Positions 18,287 through 28,933 are shown, counted from the first letter of the stretch. The stretch: 64,000 bases of DNA from an uncultured Pelagibacteraceae bacterium (GCA_902529105.1 CABZUW010000002.1:1-64000), one strand, 5' to 3'. Notes: generated by a model not told the origin, from the letters alone. Numbers and translations: made by a program.

Positions 18287-19612
18287 ATGTCTAAATCAAA
18301 AAACCCAGAAACTATAGCTTTGCATGGAGGTGAGTATAGAAGCGATCCTTCAACAACAGCTGTAGCTGTTCCTATATACAGAACTACATCTTATCAATTC
18401 AATAATACAGATCATGCTGCAAATTTATTTGGTCTAAAAGAATTCGGTAATATTTATACTCGTATCATGAACCCAACAAACGATGTTCTTGAAAAAAGAG
18501 TAGCAGCTCTAGAAAATGGACTAGCATGTGTAACTGTTGGTTCTGGTCAAGCTGCATCAACATTTGCAATAATGAATTTATGCCAATCTGGAGATAATTT
18601 TATTAGTTCAACAGATCTTTACGGTGGTACTGTAAACTTATTTACGCATACTCTAAAAAAACTAGGTATTGAATGTAGATATGCAGATCCCTCAGATCCA
18701 AAAAACTTTGAAAAACTTGTAGATGAAAAAACTAGATGTTTTTATGCAGAAACATTGCCTAATCCATATTTAAGAGTTTTTCCAATAAAAGAAGTATCAG
18801 ATATAGGTAGAAAACATAATATACCTCTTATAATGGACAACACTGCTTCTCCGGTAATTTGTAAACCGTTAGATCATGGTGCTGCCGTAGTTGTACATTC
18901 ACTCACTAAATTCATTGGAGGTCATGGTACAGTTATAGGGGGATGTTTAGTCGATGGTGGAAATTTTGACTGGACAGCTGATCCAAAGAGACAACCACTT
19001 TTCAATGAACCTGACGCAAGTTATGGAGGCGCAGTTTGGGGTGAAGTTGTACCACAATTAACCGGAGCCAATGTAGCATTTGCAGTAAGAGCTCGTGTAT
19101 GCTTGCTTAGGGATCTTGGAGCACCACTAGCTCCTGATAATGCATGGGGTATTATTCAAGGCTTAGAAACTGCTCCATTAAGAATGAAACAACATTGTTC
19201 TAATGCTGAAAAAGTTGTTGATTTTTTAACAAAACATAAAAGTGTAACTAGAGTTATATATCCTACACTCCATAAAGGTACTGTAGGTGATAGAGCTAAA
19301 AAATATTTTAAAGGTGGAAATGGAGCTCTTGTAGGTATCGAAGTAAAAGGAGGTGTTGAGGCTGGTAAGAAATTTATAGAAGCTCTTAAAATGTTCTATC
19401 ATGTTGCAAATATTGGTGATGCAAGAAGTTTAGCTATACACCCAGCTACTACTACACATAGTCAATTGACTGAGGAAGAGTTATTAGCTGCTGGAGTTAC
19501 TCCTGGATATGTAAGATTATCAATAGGCATAGAACACCCAGACGACATTATTGCTGATTTGAAACAAGCTTTAGATGCATCTGGTAAACCGGGTTTAAAA
19601 GCAGTTAGTTAG
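18287..19612 (+). CDS. O-acetylhomoserine sulfhydrylase-like PLP enzyme (Cys/Met metabolism family)
   Basis: PIYRTTSYQFNNTDHAANLF, VVHSLTKFIGGHG, IGDARSLAIHPATTTHSQLTEEE; Shine-Dalgarno AAAGGAG upstream. Confidence 0.92.
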   Translation: MSKSKNPETIALHGGEYRSDPSTTAVAVPIYRTTSYQFNNTDHAANLFGLKEFGNIYTRIMNPTNDVLEKRVAALENGLACVTVGSGQAASTFAIMNLCQSGDNFISSTDLYGGTVNLFTHTLKKLGIECRYADPSDPKNFEKLVDEKTRCFYAETLPNPYLRVFPIKEVSDIGRKHNIPLIMDNTASPVICKPLDHGAAVVVHSLTKFIGGHGTVIGGCLVDGGNFDWTADPKRQPLFNEPDASYGGAVWGEVVPQLTGANVAFAVRARVCLLRDLGAPLAPDNAWGIIQGLETAPLRMKQHCSNAEKVVDFLTKHKSVTRVIYPTLHKGTVGDRAKKYFKGGNGALVGIEVKGGVEAGKKFIEALKMFYHVANIGDARSLAIHPATTTHSQLTEEELLAAGVTPGYVRLSIGIEHPDDIIADLKQALDASGKPGLKAVS

Positions 19613-20627
19613 TTTTTAAATTTTTATAAAATAAATAAATACTTGAACTAACTAAAAATATAGAACTTATTTGGTGCATAGATGCAAATCCAATCTGTGC
19701 ACCATAAAGCAACGTCATGATCCCAAGGACAATTTGAACTAATAACAAAACACCAAGCAAATAAATAACTTTTGTTAGACCAAAAATTTTATTTTTAAGA
19801 ATTTTATAAAGAATTATTATATAAAAAATTGTGATTACATATGCAAGGTTTCTATGCATAAACTGAACTAATGATGGATCGTTGAAAGCTGAAATTTTAA
19901 ATATATTTAATATAGCATTATCGTCAGGAAAATAAGAATTACCCATAAGTGGCCATGAATTATATATAGTGCCAGCATCCATCCCAGACACGAAAGCTCC
20001 TATTGAAATTTGTCCAAATATAAGAACTAAAAAAATAAAAGGTATAAAAAAGTTCAAACGTTTTTCAGGAATTTCAATTTCCTTTAATTTAAGATAATTC
20101 CAGAAAATCATAGAAAGTATTAAAAATGCTATAAATAAATGCAATGAAAGTCTATAATGACTCACATCAACTCTATCAACAAGGCCGCTTGATACCATGT
20201 ACCATCCTATAAAACCCTGAAAACAAATTAAAATAAATATTAAATATAAATTAATTAGATATTTAAATTTTATTTTAAAAGAAAAATAAATTAATGGAAT
20301 TAAATAAGCTAAACCTATTAATCTTCCTAAAAATCTATGTATCCACTCCCACCAAAAAATAATTTTAAATTCATTCATGGTCATAGAATAATTTTGTAAC
20401 TTAAATTCAGGTATTTCTTTGTACAAATTAAAATATTGAACCCAATCATTCTCATTTAATGGTGGTAAAATACCAGAAAATAATTGCCATTTAGTAATGG
20501 AAAGACCAGAGTCTGTTAGCCTCGTAAGTCCACCCACAATAATCATAATTGATATGAGCCAAAACATCGAGCATAACCATAAAGAAATATGGACTTTTAA
20601 TTTTGAATTATCTATGTACATAATCAT
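19605..20627 (-). CDS. ctaA: Heme A synthase (COX15/CtaA)
   Basis: GGLTRLTDSGLSITKWQ, WEWIHRFLGRLIG, FMHRNLAYV. Confidence 0.92.
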   Translation of the reverse strand: MIMYIDNSKLKVHISLWLCSMFWLISIMIIVGGLTRLTDSGLSITKWQLFSGILPPLNENDWVQYFNLYKEIPEFKLQNYSMTMNEFKIIFWWEWIHRFLGRLIGLAYLIPLIYFSFKIKFKYLINLYLIFILICFQGFIGWYMVSSGLVDRVDVSHYRLSLHLFIAFLILSMIFWNYLKLKEIEIPEKRLNFFIPFIFLVLIFGQISIGAFVSGMDAGTIYNSWPLMGNSYFPDDNAILNIFKISAFNDPSLVQFMHRNLAYVITIFYIIILYKILKNKIFGLTKVIYLLGVLLLVQIVLGIMTLLYGAQIGFASMHQISSIFLVSSSIYLFYKNLKTN

Positions 20628-20664
20628 CCTGATATAATAAATTTATATAATTCCAATTGAATAA

Positions 20665-20955
20665 ATGTCGCCTATTAAAAAAAAAAAATTAAATAAATTG
20701 AGGAATGAGCTTGATTCACTAGATAATTCATTATTAAAATTAATTAAAAAAAGAACAGCAATTGTTAAAAAGGTCTTAAAACTTAAAGACTATAAATATC
20801 AAATAGTTGATAAAAAAAGAATAAAAATAATCTTGAACAGAATAAAAAAAAAATCAATTAAAAGTAAAATCGATCCGAAAATAACTAATCATATTTGGAA
20901 AAATATGATTAAATCATACATTGATTATGAAAGAAGAAATTTCAAAATTAAGTAA
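20665..20955 (+). CDS. AroQ-type chorismate mutase-like protein
   Basis: LRNELDSLDNSLLKLIKKRTAIVKKVLKLK. Confidence 0.72.
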   Translation: MSPIKKKKLNKLRNELDSLDNSLLKLIKKRTAIVKKVLKLKDYKYQIVDKKRIKIILNRIKKKSIKSKIDPKITNHIWKNMIKSYIDYERRNFKIK

Positions 20956-21147
20956 TTATTTACTGTGAGGAGGCAATTTTTTTTCCACAAACATCTCATG
21001 TTTCCTAGTACTTGGATTATACTTTTTAGCTTTTAACTTAACTTTTGCCTTTTCTCCACCAGCGGGTTTTTTTACATAGTAAAAAAAAGGGCTGTCTGGT
21101 TTTGTTTCAGGAACCAATCTGACTTTAATGTGTGTTTTTTTTGCCAT
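20956..21147 (-). CDS. rpmG: 50S ribosomal protein L33
   Basis: HIKVRLVPETKPDSPFFYYVKK...KKYNPSTRKHEMFVEKKL. Confidence 0.93.
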   Translation of the reverse strand: MAKKTHIKVRLVPETKPDSPFFYYVKKPAGGEKAKVKLKAKKYNPSTRKHEMFVEKKLPPHSK

Positions 21148-21507
21148 CTAATTGTTTTTTAATTCTTTAATTAATTTAGATATTTTGTCTAGTTTTATTC
21201 TTATATCTTGAGTTTTCTTTATATTCATAAATTCCTTTACGTCAACTAAACTTTGATCTTTATTAATTAGATTTTTAACACCCTTAATAGTCATACCTTT
21301 TTCTTTTAAAAGGTATTTTATATTTTTTAAAATATCGATATTTTCTAACGAATAATATCTTCTTGAATTAATAATTTTTGGTTTAATGACTTTAAATTCT
21401 TGTTCCCAAAACCTAATTGTATGAGTATTAGGTTTTCCTTTGCTATTTTTTAAACCTAATAAAACGGCAACCTTACCTATAGTTTTGTATTTTTGATTAT
21501 AACTCAC
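21148..21507 (-). CDS. MerR-family transcriptional regulator
   Basis: KTIGKVAVLLG...HTIRFWEQEFKVIKPKIINSRRYYSLENI. Confidence 0.9.
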   Translation of the reverse strand: MSYNQKYKTIGKVAVLLGLKNSKGKPNTHTIRFWEQEFKVIKPKIINSRRYYSLENIDILKNIKYLLKEKGMTIKGVKNLINKDQSLVDVKEFMNIKKTQDIRIKLDKISKLIKELKNN

Positions 21508-21790
21508 TATTTATATACTTCTTTAGTTCTTTAGACGCTTTAAAAGTAATTACATTTCTTTTATTAATAATAGCCTCTTCATTTGTTTTAGGATTTCTGC
21601 CAATTCTCTCTTGTTTTATTCTTAAATAAAAGGTGCCAAAACCAGATATTTTTACTTTATTATTTTGAATTAATTGTTCTAGTAATATATCAAAAAAATC
21701 ATCTAATAAAGTTTCACATATTTTTTTTGAGTAACCTAATTGCATATAAATCGAATTTATAATCTCTTTTTTTGTTAAATTAGTTCTCAT
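21497..21790 (-). CDS. ihfA: Integration host factor alpha subunit
   Basis: KVKISGFGTFYLRIKQERIGRNPKTNEEAIINKRNVITFKASKELK. Confidence 0.88.
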   Translation of the reverse strand: MRTNLTKKEIINSIYMQLGYSKKICETLLDDFFDILLEQLIQNNKVKISGFGTFYLRIKQERIGRNPKTNEEAIINKRNVITFKASKELKKYINSEL

Positions 21791-21791
21791 T

Positions 21792-22796
21792 TTATAAAAT
21801 ATTATTTTTAATCTTTTCTATCAATTTACCTTCAATAATTTTTTCACATACACCTAAAGAGTTTGCAAATCCAATATAATCAGTTCCTCCATGGCTTTTA
21901 ATAACTGGTGAATTAAGACCAAGAAGTATTGCCCCATTATATAACCTAGGATCTAGTTTTTCTTTAAACTTTTTTAAATTTTGAATATTCAGAAAAGAGG
22001 AAATTTTTCCTATTATATTTCCACTTAATGCATTTTTTAATTCATTTGTTATAAAATTTGCTGTACCCTCAGCAGTTTTTAAAGCTACATTGCCAGTAAA
22101 TCCATCAGTAACAATAACGTTAACATTGCCATCCATAATTTGATTACCTTCTATATAGCCACAAAAATCATATATAGGATTTTTTTTTTTTGAAAGTTCT
22201 TTGTATGTATTTTTAATAGTTGAATTTCCTTTTAACTCCTCTGAACCTATATTTAATAATGAAACTTTAGAATTCTCATGTGGGAATAAAGATTTGTGTA
22301 ATGCTGCACCCATCAAACTAAAATCAATTAAATTTTTTTCATTACATTCTACATTTGCTCCTAAATCTAGAACAACATTCATACCAGATTTATTTGGCCA
22401 TAATGCTGATAGGGCTGGTTTATCAATGTTTTCGATCATTGGTATATTTAATTTAGCAATGACGAAGAGTGCTCCTGTATTTCCTGCTGACACCACAACA
22501 TCAGACTCTTTAGATTTAACACTATCTATAGCTTTCCACATACTAGTATTCTTTCCTTTTTTTGCAGCTGTAAGAGCGGTATCTTCATTAGATATTTTTT
22601 CTTTAGTATCAAATAGTTTATAATTTTGTTTTATTGGATATTTTTTTATAAATTCAGAGATTTTATCTACATCACCAAAAATGTTATATAAAATTGAATT
22701 TTTCTTTTTAGAATGTAAAGAAATGCCTTTGATAACTTTTCCAGGTGAATTATCACCACCCATTGCATCTACTGCAATTCTAATTGGAGTTGACAT
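21792..22796 (-). CDS. plsX: Phosphate acyltransferase PlsX
   Basis: IAVDAMGGDNSPGKVIKGI, VVSAGNTGALFVIAK, VIVTDGFTGNVALKT. Confidence 0.96.
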   Translation of the reverse strand: MSTPIRIAVDAMGGDNSPGKVIKGISLHSKKKNSILYNIFGDVDKISEFIKKYPIKQNYKLFDTKEKISNEDTALTAAKKGKNTSMWKAIDSVKSKESDVVVSAGNTGALFVIAKLNIPMIENIDKPALSALWPNKSGMNVVLDLGANVECNEKNLIDFSLMGAALHKSLFPHENSKVSLLNIGSEELKGNSTIKNTYKELSKKKNPIYDFCGYIEGNQIMDGNVNVIVTDGFTGNVALKTAEGTANFITNELKNALSGNIIGKISSFLNIQNLKKFKEKLDPRLYNGAILLGLNSPVIKSHGGTDYIGFANSLGVCEKIIEGKLIEKIKNNIL

Positions 22797-22798
22797 AT

Positions 22799-22978
22799 TT
22801 ACTCTTTTGGGTCTAAAACTTGTCTACCTTTATAAAAACCAGTTTTTAAATCCATATGATGAGATAGTCTATATTCACCACTTTTTTTATCTTCAATAAT
22901 ATTTTTTGGAGAATGTCGTATATGAGATCTTCTCTTACCAGCTCTAGATTTTGTTGTTTTTCTTTTTGGTACAGCCAT
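22799..22978 (-). CDS. rpmF: 50S ribosomal protein L32
   Basis: Manual translation [59 protein letters not shown]; shorter than the ORF-track cutoff. Confidence 0.96.
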   Translation of the reverse strand: MAVPKRKTTKSRAGKRRSHIRHSPKNIIEDKKSGEYRLSHHMDLKTGFYKGRQVLDPKE

Positions 22979-22980
22979 AA

Positions 22981-23451
22981 TTAAATTTCCGATTTTATTA
23001 TATTGTTTGAGAATGAATTTAAAGGGTTTTTTTTTAGCAAATTTATATATTTGTCAAAATAATCAACAAAAAAGGCTGTATTTGAGTTCATATCAACATA
23101 ATTTAAAAAAAATTCTTTTTTTTTGTTATTATCTTTCTCTTCCCAATTCTCTATTTCTAATATTATTTTATGAAATAAGTTTAGGTAATCCTTCATTTTT
23201 TTATTAATTGACACATCGCCATAACCGATTTCCCTAATAGAAATTTCTAATTGCCTAAAATTAAAATCATATATTTTTTGTAATAACTTTTTTTCCTCGC
23301 TCTTATATATTTTAAGAAAAAAAGCAAAATGAATAAGATAAAATGTTAATCTTATTGAAAAAGTTTCTTCCCTATTGAGATTTTTATATAATAATTTATT
23401 TCTAGTTAAATTAATTAAATTATTGTAAATATTAAGGTAATTATCACTCAT
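22981..23451 (-). CDS. Ubiquinol-cytochrome c chaperone-domain protein (CBP3-like)
   Basis: [14 protein letters not shown]...[34 protein letters not shown]; position between rpmF and a BamE-like gene. Confidence 0.72.
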   Translation of the reverse strand: MSDNYLNIYNNLINLTRNKLLYKNLNREETFSIRLTFYLIHFAFFLKIYKSEEKKLLQKIYDFNFRQLEISIREIGYGDVSINKKMKDYLNLFHKIILEIENWEEKDNNKKKEFFLNYVDMNSNTAFFVDYFDKYINLLKKNPLNSFSNNIIKSEI

Positions 23452-23913
23452 ATGAAAATTATTTTATTTATTATATTTATACTTATATCAAGTTGCAGCA
23501 CTAATAAAGTAGTTAAAAATCACGGCATTAGTTTTATAAAAAATAAATCAAAGGATTTAGTTGTTAATAAATCTAATAAAAATGATGTTTTAGAAATCTT
23601 AGGACCTCCATCTACAAAAAGCTCCTTTGATGATAATATATGGGTATACATAGAAACAAAAAAAACTAGTACATCTATTTTTAAATTAGGCAAAAGAAAT
23701 ACTGAAAAGAATAACATTTTAATACTACAACTAAATGATTTAGGTTTAATTAAAAAAAAAAATTTTTATGATTTAGCTAAAATGAATGAGATTGAATTTA
23801 GTGAAAAGATTACATCAAGCGGTTATCAAAAAAATTCATATGTCTACAACCTATTAACAAGTTTAAGGCATAAAATTAATTCCCCTATAGAAAGAACAAA
23901 ATCAAAAAAATAA
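23452..23913 (+). CDS. BamE/SmpA/OmlA-like lipoprotein
   Basis: Lipobox ISSCS; NKNDVLEILGPPSTKSSFDDNIWVYIE. Confidence 0.85.
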   Translation: MKIILFIIFILISSCSTNKVVKNHGISFIKNKSKDLVVNKSNKNDVLEILGPPSTKSSFDDNIWVYIETKKTSTSIFKLGKRNTEKNNILILQLNDLGLIKKKNFYDLAKMNEIEFSEKITSSGYQKNSYVYNLLTSLRHKINSPIERTKSKK

Positions 23914-23915
23914 TT

Positions 23916-26021
23916 TTAAGAAGCAATGACTGCAAGCAATAATAACGCAACGATATTAGTAATTTTGATCATAGGATTAACTGCAGGACCTGCGGTATCT
24001 TTATAGGGGTCTCCTACAGTATCACCAGTAACAGCGGCTTTATGTGCTTCTGATCCTTTTCCACCAAAGTTACCATCCTCAATATATTTCTTTGCATTAT
24101 CCCATGCACCACCACCGGCTGTCATTGACACAGCAACAAACAATCCAGTTATTATAACACCTAATAACATTGCACCAACTGAGGCTAATGCTGCAACCTG
24201 TCCACCAATTGAAAATATTACAAAGTATAAAACTATCGGAGATAAAACTGGCAATAACGAAGGTATGATCATTTCTTTAATTGCTGCTATTGTTAAAAGA
24301 TCAACTAATTTTGCATAATCAGGCTTTTGGGTTTTTTTCATAATACCAGGAAATTTTTTAAACTGTCTTCTTACCTCAACAACTACTGCTCCACCTGCTC
24401 TTCCAACAGCTTGCATACCCATTGAACCAAATAAATATGGTAACATTCCACCTATTAATAAACCAACTACAACATATGGATTTGACAAATCAAAGGTAAC
24501 GACTACACCCTCAAGTTTCGATCCTGCAATTTTAGAAAAATGTTTTATATCCTCTGTGTAAGCAGCAAAAAGAACTAATGCGCCTAAACCTGCTGACCCA
24601 ATAGCATATCCCTTAGTTACGGCTTTTGTTGTGTTTCCTACAGCATCTAAAGCATCTGTAGTTTTTCTTACGTTATTTGGTAATTTAGACATTTCAGCTA
24701 TTCCACCAGCATTATCAGTGACAGGTCCATAAGCATCTAAAGCAACAACCATTCCAGCTAAAGCCAACATAGTTGTAACAGCAATGGCTATACCATATAA
24801 TCCTGCAATTGAATTTGTTAGCAAGATACCAGCAACTATAATTAAAGCTGGTATTGCTGTTGCCTCCATTGATACTGCTAGACCTTGAATAACATTTGTT
24901 CCGTGTCCAGTTGTGGATGATTTAGCAACACTTTTTACAGGTCTGTAATTTGTGCCAGTATAGTATTCGGTAATCCATATAATTAAACCAGTTATTACAA
25001 GACCAATAACACCACAATAATACAAACTTGTTCCATTAAATGATTTATTTCCTACTGAATAAATATTATCAAAACCAATTACATAATCTGTTAATGGATA
25101 TAAAACAACTAGAGATGAAATAGCTGTCACTATAAAACCTTTATACAAGGCACCCATAACATTTTTACTTTTACCTAGCCTTACAAAATATGTACCCAAA
25201 ATAGATGTAATGATACAAGCACCACCAATTGTTAAGGGATATAACATCATGCTCATGTCATTTTGAAAAAAAATAGATGCTAATACCATAGTTGCAACTA
25301 TCGTAACAGCATAAGTCTCAAATAAATCTGCAGCCATTCCTGCACAGTCACCAACATTATCTCCAACATTATCCGCAATCACAGCAGGGTTTCTAGGGTC
25401 GTCCTCTGGTATACCTGCTTCAACTTTTCCTACAAGATCTGCCCCAACATCAGCACCTTTAGTAAAAATTCCTCCACCCAATCGTGCAAAAATTGATATT
25501 AAGGATGCACCAAAACCTAAGGCAACTAATGCATTAACTATTTCTCTTTCATCAATATTGAATTTTAATAAAATGTAATAATAAACTGAAATCGAAAGTA
25601 ACGCTAAACCAGCCACTAACATTCCTGTCACTGCTCCTGATTTGAAAGCAACATTTAATCCATGTGTTAATCCTCTTCTAGATGCTTCAGCAGTTCGAAC
25701 ATTTGCCTGAACCGAAACAAGCATTCCAATGTAACCTGCGATACCTGATAAGGCTGCACCAATTAAATAACCTAAACCAACTAAAGGACTGAAAGCTATG
25801 CTAATAATTATCAGCACAACAACACCAACGATTGCAATGGTCTTGTATTGTCTATTTAAATATGCTTTAGCACCAACTTGAATTGCAGATGCTATTTCTT
25901 GCATTTTAGAATTACCCGAACTTGAATTAAGAATATTTTTACCTGTAAAAAAACCGTAAACAATTGATAAAATTCCTGCAAATATAGTATAGAGAAGAAT
26001 TGATTCGCTTATAGTATCCAT
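23916..26021 (-). CDS. hppA: Membrane-bound H+-translocating pyrophosphatase
   Basis: [59 protein letters not shown]. Confidence 0.98.
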   Translation of the reverse strand: MDTISESILLYTIFAGILSIVYGFFTGKNILNSSSGNSKMQEIASAIQVGAKAYLNRQYKTIAIVGVVVLIIISIAFSPLVGLGYLIGAALSGIAGYIGMLVSVQANVRTAEASRRGLTHGLNVAFKSGAVTGMLVAGLALLSISVYYYILLKFNIDEREIVNALVALGFGASLISIFARLGGGIFTKGADVGADLVGKVEAGIPEDDPRNPAVIADNVGDNVGDCAGMAADLFETYAVTIVATMVLASIFFQNDMSMMLYPLTIGGACIITSILGTYFVRLGKSKNVMGALYKGFIVTAISSLVVLYPLTDYVIGFDNIYSVGNKSFNGTSLYYCGVIGLVITGLIIWITEYYTGTNYRPVKSVAKSSTTGHGTNVIQGLAVSMEATAIPALIIVAGILLTNSIAGLYGIAIAVTTMLALAGMVVALDAYGPVTDNAGGIAEMSKLPNNVRKTTDALDAVGNTTKAVTKGYAIGSAGLGALVLFAAYTEDIKHFSKIAGSKLEGVVVTFDLSNPYVVVGLLIGGMLPYLFGSMGMQAVGRAGGAVVVEVRRQFKKFPGIMKKTQKPDYAKLVDLLTIAAIKEMIIPSLLPVLSPIVLYFVIFSIGGQVAALASVGAMLLGVIITGLFVAVSMTAGGGAWDNAKKYIEDGNFGGKGSEAHKAAVTGDTVGDPYKDTAGPAVNPMIKITNIVALLLLAVIAS

Positions 26022-26088
26022 ATGATTTGATCCTTTATATAAAAATCGGACATTACAAAAAAATTAATAAAAGGCAATAATTAACTTT

Positions 26089-27048
26089 TTAAAAAGTATG
26101 CCTATAACCTTTAAAATTAGTCATTTTAAGGGGTCTTCCATCTTTTAATAAAATATTTCCTGAATTATTTTTAATTATTTGGCCAATTATAGTTATCTTT
26201 TGATTCAATTTTTCTGCATATTTTTTTATCTTTTTTCTATTTTTTTTTGAAGCAGTGAAAATAACTTGGTAATCATCTCCATTAAATAAATTTTTTTGTA
26301 TTGTGAGGTTATTTTTCTTAATAATAGATTTAAACTCCTTTGATACAGGTATTAGGTCTATATTAACTTTATATTTATATTTCTGCTTATTTATCATATT
26401 TCGTAAATCTTCAATAATTCCATCAGATATATCAACCGAAGAGTTGGCAAACTTTTTTAACAATTCACAGATTTTTATGGGGATATCGGGCAAATAATAT
26501 TTTTTTAAAAAAAAATTTTTCTCAAATAATGAAAATTTTTTAATTTTTTTTTTTATAAATTTGAGACCTAAATAACTGTCACCTATATTTCCCGAAATAT
26601 ATATATCGTCATTAAGCTTTACGTGATTTCTTTTAATAATTTTAGAAGCATATCCTAATGAGATAATCGTGAATGATAAAAAATTTCCGTTTGTTGAGTC
26701 TCCACCTGATATCTTCATTTTATATTTTTTTTGCTCGTCTTTAAGTGAATTAATTAATTTTAAAATCTTACTCCTATTCAAATATTTTTTGGGAGATGTA
26801 AAAGATATAAAATAATATTTAGGACTCACACCTTTACAAATCAAATCTGAGATAGATGAACGAATGATTTTTTTAATTAATAAACCTAATTCAGGAGATT
26901 TTGGAAAATGAGTGCCTTCGTTATAAGTATCTACTGAAATAGCAATTTTTTTTTTTTTATCAAAAAAAATATCATCATTTAATTGTAATGCTGAAGGATT
27001 ATTTTTAGCTAATTTACTCAAATAGTTAATTATATCTTTTTCGTCCAT
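26089..27048 (-). CDS. thiL: Thiamine-monophosphate kinase
   Basis: AISVDTYNEGTHFP, SGGDSTNG, VDISDGIIEDL, NGDDYQVIFT. Confidence 0.9.
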   Translation of the reverse strand: MDEKDIINYLSKLAKNNPSALQLNDDIFFDKKKKIAISVDTYNEGTHFPKSPELGLLIKKIIRSSISDLICKGVSPKYYFISFTSPKKYLNRSKILKLINSLKDEQKKYKMKISGGDSTNGNFLSFTIISLGYASKIIKRNHVKLNDDIYISGNIGDSYLGLKFIKKKIKKFSLFEKNFFLKKYYLPDIPIKICELLKKFANSSVDISDGIIEDLRNMINKQKYKYKVNIDLIPVSKEFKSIIKKNNLTIQKNLFNGDDYQVIFTASKKNRKKIKKYAEKLNQKITIIGQIIKNNSGNILLKDGRPLKMTNFKGYRHTF

Positions 27049-27437
27049 TAGCTTCTGATTTTTTTTGATAACTTGTCTAAAACAACATTTAAGAATTTTG
27101 TTTGTGATAAATCTATAAAAAAATTTGATGCGTTTAGATATTCTTTTATAATTATATTTGTAGATGTTGTTGGTTTATATAGTAATTCAAATATTGCACT
27201 TTTCAATATTACTTCAAAAACTTTGTCTATTCGTCTTACATTTATATCATCCTTAAGATGTAGATTGATCTCGTTGTCGATAACTTCATTTCTCTCAAGT
27301 GTTCCGTTAACAACATCTTTAATAAATTTTTTATATCTGTGTTTGGGAAAATTTAAATCTAAATCATTATTTATTAATTTACTGTATATTTTTTGAATTA
27401 TTATTACTCTTGGGTTATTTTTTCCATTATATTTCAT
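27048..27437 (-). CDS. nusB: Transcription antitermination protein NusB
   Basis: VFEVILKSAIFELLYKPTTSTNIIIKEYLNASNFF; synteny with ribH. Confidence 0.88.
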   Translation of the reverse strand: MKYNGKNNPRVIIIQKIYSKLINNDLDLNFPKHRYKKFIKDVVNGTLERNEVIDNEINLHLKDDINVRRIDKVFEVILKSAIFELLYKPTTSTNIIIKEYLNASNFFIDLSQTKFLNVVLDKLSKKIRS

Positions 27438-27446
27438 TTTAGAATA

Positions 27447-27833
27447 CTATTGAGACAAAACTGAAAGCATTGCATTTGCAGCTTCAGAGCCCTTTTTACT
27501 ACGTGCAATTGCCTGTTTTTTATTTAAACATGTAATTATACCATTGCCTATAGGTTTTTTATTTTTAACTGACATATTTAGAATGTTATCTGTTACAGAG
27601 CTTGATATGAATTCGAAGTGAGGTGTTTGACCTTTTATCACACATCCTAAAACAATAAATCCATCATATTTTTTAATATTTTTTGAGATTGTAATTGGAA
27701 TTTCAAATACACCAGGAACATAAATAATCTTAAAAGATAACTTGTTTTTTAAAGATTTTAATGCACTTTGTAAAAGATTGTTTGATATGTTCTCATAATA
27801 ATTAGCAACAACTATTAAGCATTTTTTATTCAT
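27447..27833 (-). CDS. ribH: 6,7-dimethyl-8-ribityllumazine synthase
   Basis: YVPGVFEIPITISKN, FIVLGCVIKGQTPHFEFIS. Confidence 0.93.
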   Translation of the reverse strand: MNKKCLIVVANYYENISNNLLQSALKSLKNKLSFKIIYVPGVFEIPITISKNIKKYDGFIVLGCVIKGQTPHFEFISSSVTDNILNMSVKNKKPIGNGIITCLNKKQAIARSKKGSEAANAMLSVLSQ

Positions 27834-28933
27834 TTTAAAATTTCCTGTTTTACAATTTTTATATTATATCCATCTAACCCAATAACTTTTTTTGGTGAAC
27901 TAGTTATAAGTATCATTTTTTTAATTTTCAAATCTTTAATTATTTGGGCACCAATTCCGTAGTTTCTGATTAAATTATCTTTTGTTTTATTCTTTAAAGG
28001 TTTATCTTTGTAGTCCTTTAAAGTTTCAGACACAGATTTTAAATTAGTATCATTAATAAAAACTAGTACACAATTGTTAAATTTTTTAAAATAATTTAAT
28101 GTTTTATTAAATGAATTTGGAAGTTTTTGGTTAATTAAATAATTTTTAATTACATTTGAGGAAATTACTCTTACACGAGGAACAGCATTTATTTTAATTT
28201 GTCCTTTAAGAAGTACAAAATGTTCTGAGCCATCAAGCAGATTTTCATAAATTTTAATTTTATATTTTATATTTTTTAAATTTATTTCAGAATTTTTTTT
28301 TAATTTAACAAATTTTTCGCTTTTTAATCTAAAAGCAATTAAATCCTCTATTTTACCGATTTTAAGATTATGTTTTGATGCAAAATTAATTAGACTTTGT
28401 CCTTTAGCCATAGTGCCATCATCATTCAAAATTTCACATATTACAGCTGAACTCTTTTTTTTTGCTAATTTTGATATATCGACAGATGCTTCTGTGTGTC
28501 CAGCTCTAACTAAAACACCTCCATCTCGTGCAATTATAGGAAACACATGTCCAGGAGAAACTATTTCTTTTTTTTTAACATTTGTTCTTGTTGCTATTTT
28601 AATAGTCCTAGATCTATCTTGAGCTGATATCCCAGTTGTTATTCCACTTTTAGCTTCTATAGATACTGTAAAAGCTGTTTGGTGTCTCGATTTGTTTACC
28701 GGAGACATATAATTCAAATTTAATTTTTTTGCCTGCGATGAATTTATAGCTAAACAAATAAGTCCTCTTCCATATTTAGCCATGAAATTAATTTTTTTAG
28801 GAGTTACATCAGATGCACAAAATACTAAATCTCCCTCGTTTTCCCTATTTTCATCATCTACCAATATATACATGCCGCCATTTCTAGCTGTTTTTATAAT
28901 TTCTCTTATTTTACTAAATTTTTTTTTTGGCAT
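27830..28933 (-). CDS. ribB: 3,4-dihydroxy-2-butanone-4-phosphate synthase with degenerate C-terminal GTP cyclohydrolase II-like domain
   Basis: Intact DHBP synthase half (DDENRENEGDL, GHTEASVDISKLA); C-terminal half retains RNYGIGAQIIKDLKIKKM but lacks the GCHII Cys motif. Confidence 0.92.
   Translation of the reverse strand: MPKKKFSKIREIIKTARNGGMYILVDDENRENEGDLVFCASDVTPKKINFMAKYGRGLICLAINSSQAKKLNLNYMSPVNKSRHQTAFTVSIEAKSGITTGISAQDRSRTIKIATRTNVKKKEIVSPGHVFPIIARDGGVLVRAGHTEASVDISKLAKKKSSAVICEILNDDGTMAKGQSLINFASKHNLKIGKIEDLIAFRLKSEKFVKLKKNSEINLKNIKYKIKIYENLLDGSEHFVLLKGQIKINAVPRVRVISSNVIKNYLINQKLPNSFNKTLNYFKKFNNCVLVFINDTNLKSVSETLKDYKDKPLKNKTKDNLIRNYGIGAQIIKDLKIKKMILITSSPKKVIGLDGYNIKIVKQEILK

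Noticed and set aside
22201-22623. 140-aa plus-strand ORF opposite plsX
   Set aside because: Fully antisense to well-supported plsX; shadow ORF.
27073-27396. 107-aa plus-strand ORF opposite nusB
   Set aside because: Antisense shadow of nusB, no domain evidence. Same reasoning applied to other antisense ORFs in the track (e.g. 52998-53360, 55997-56296, 31399-31653).
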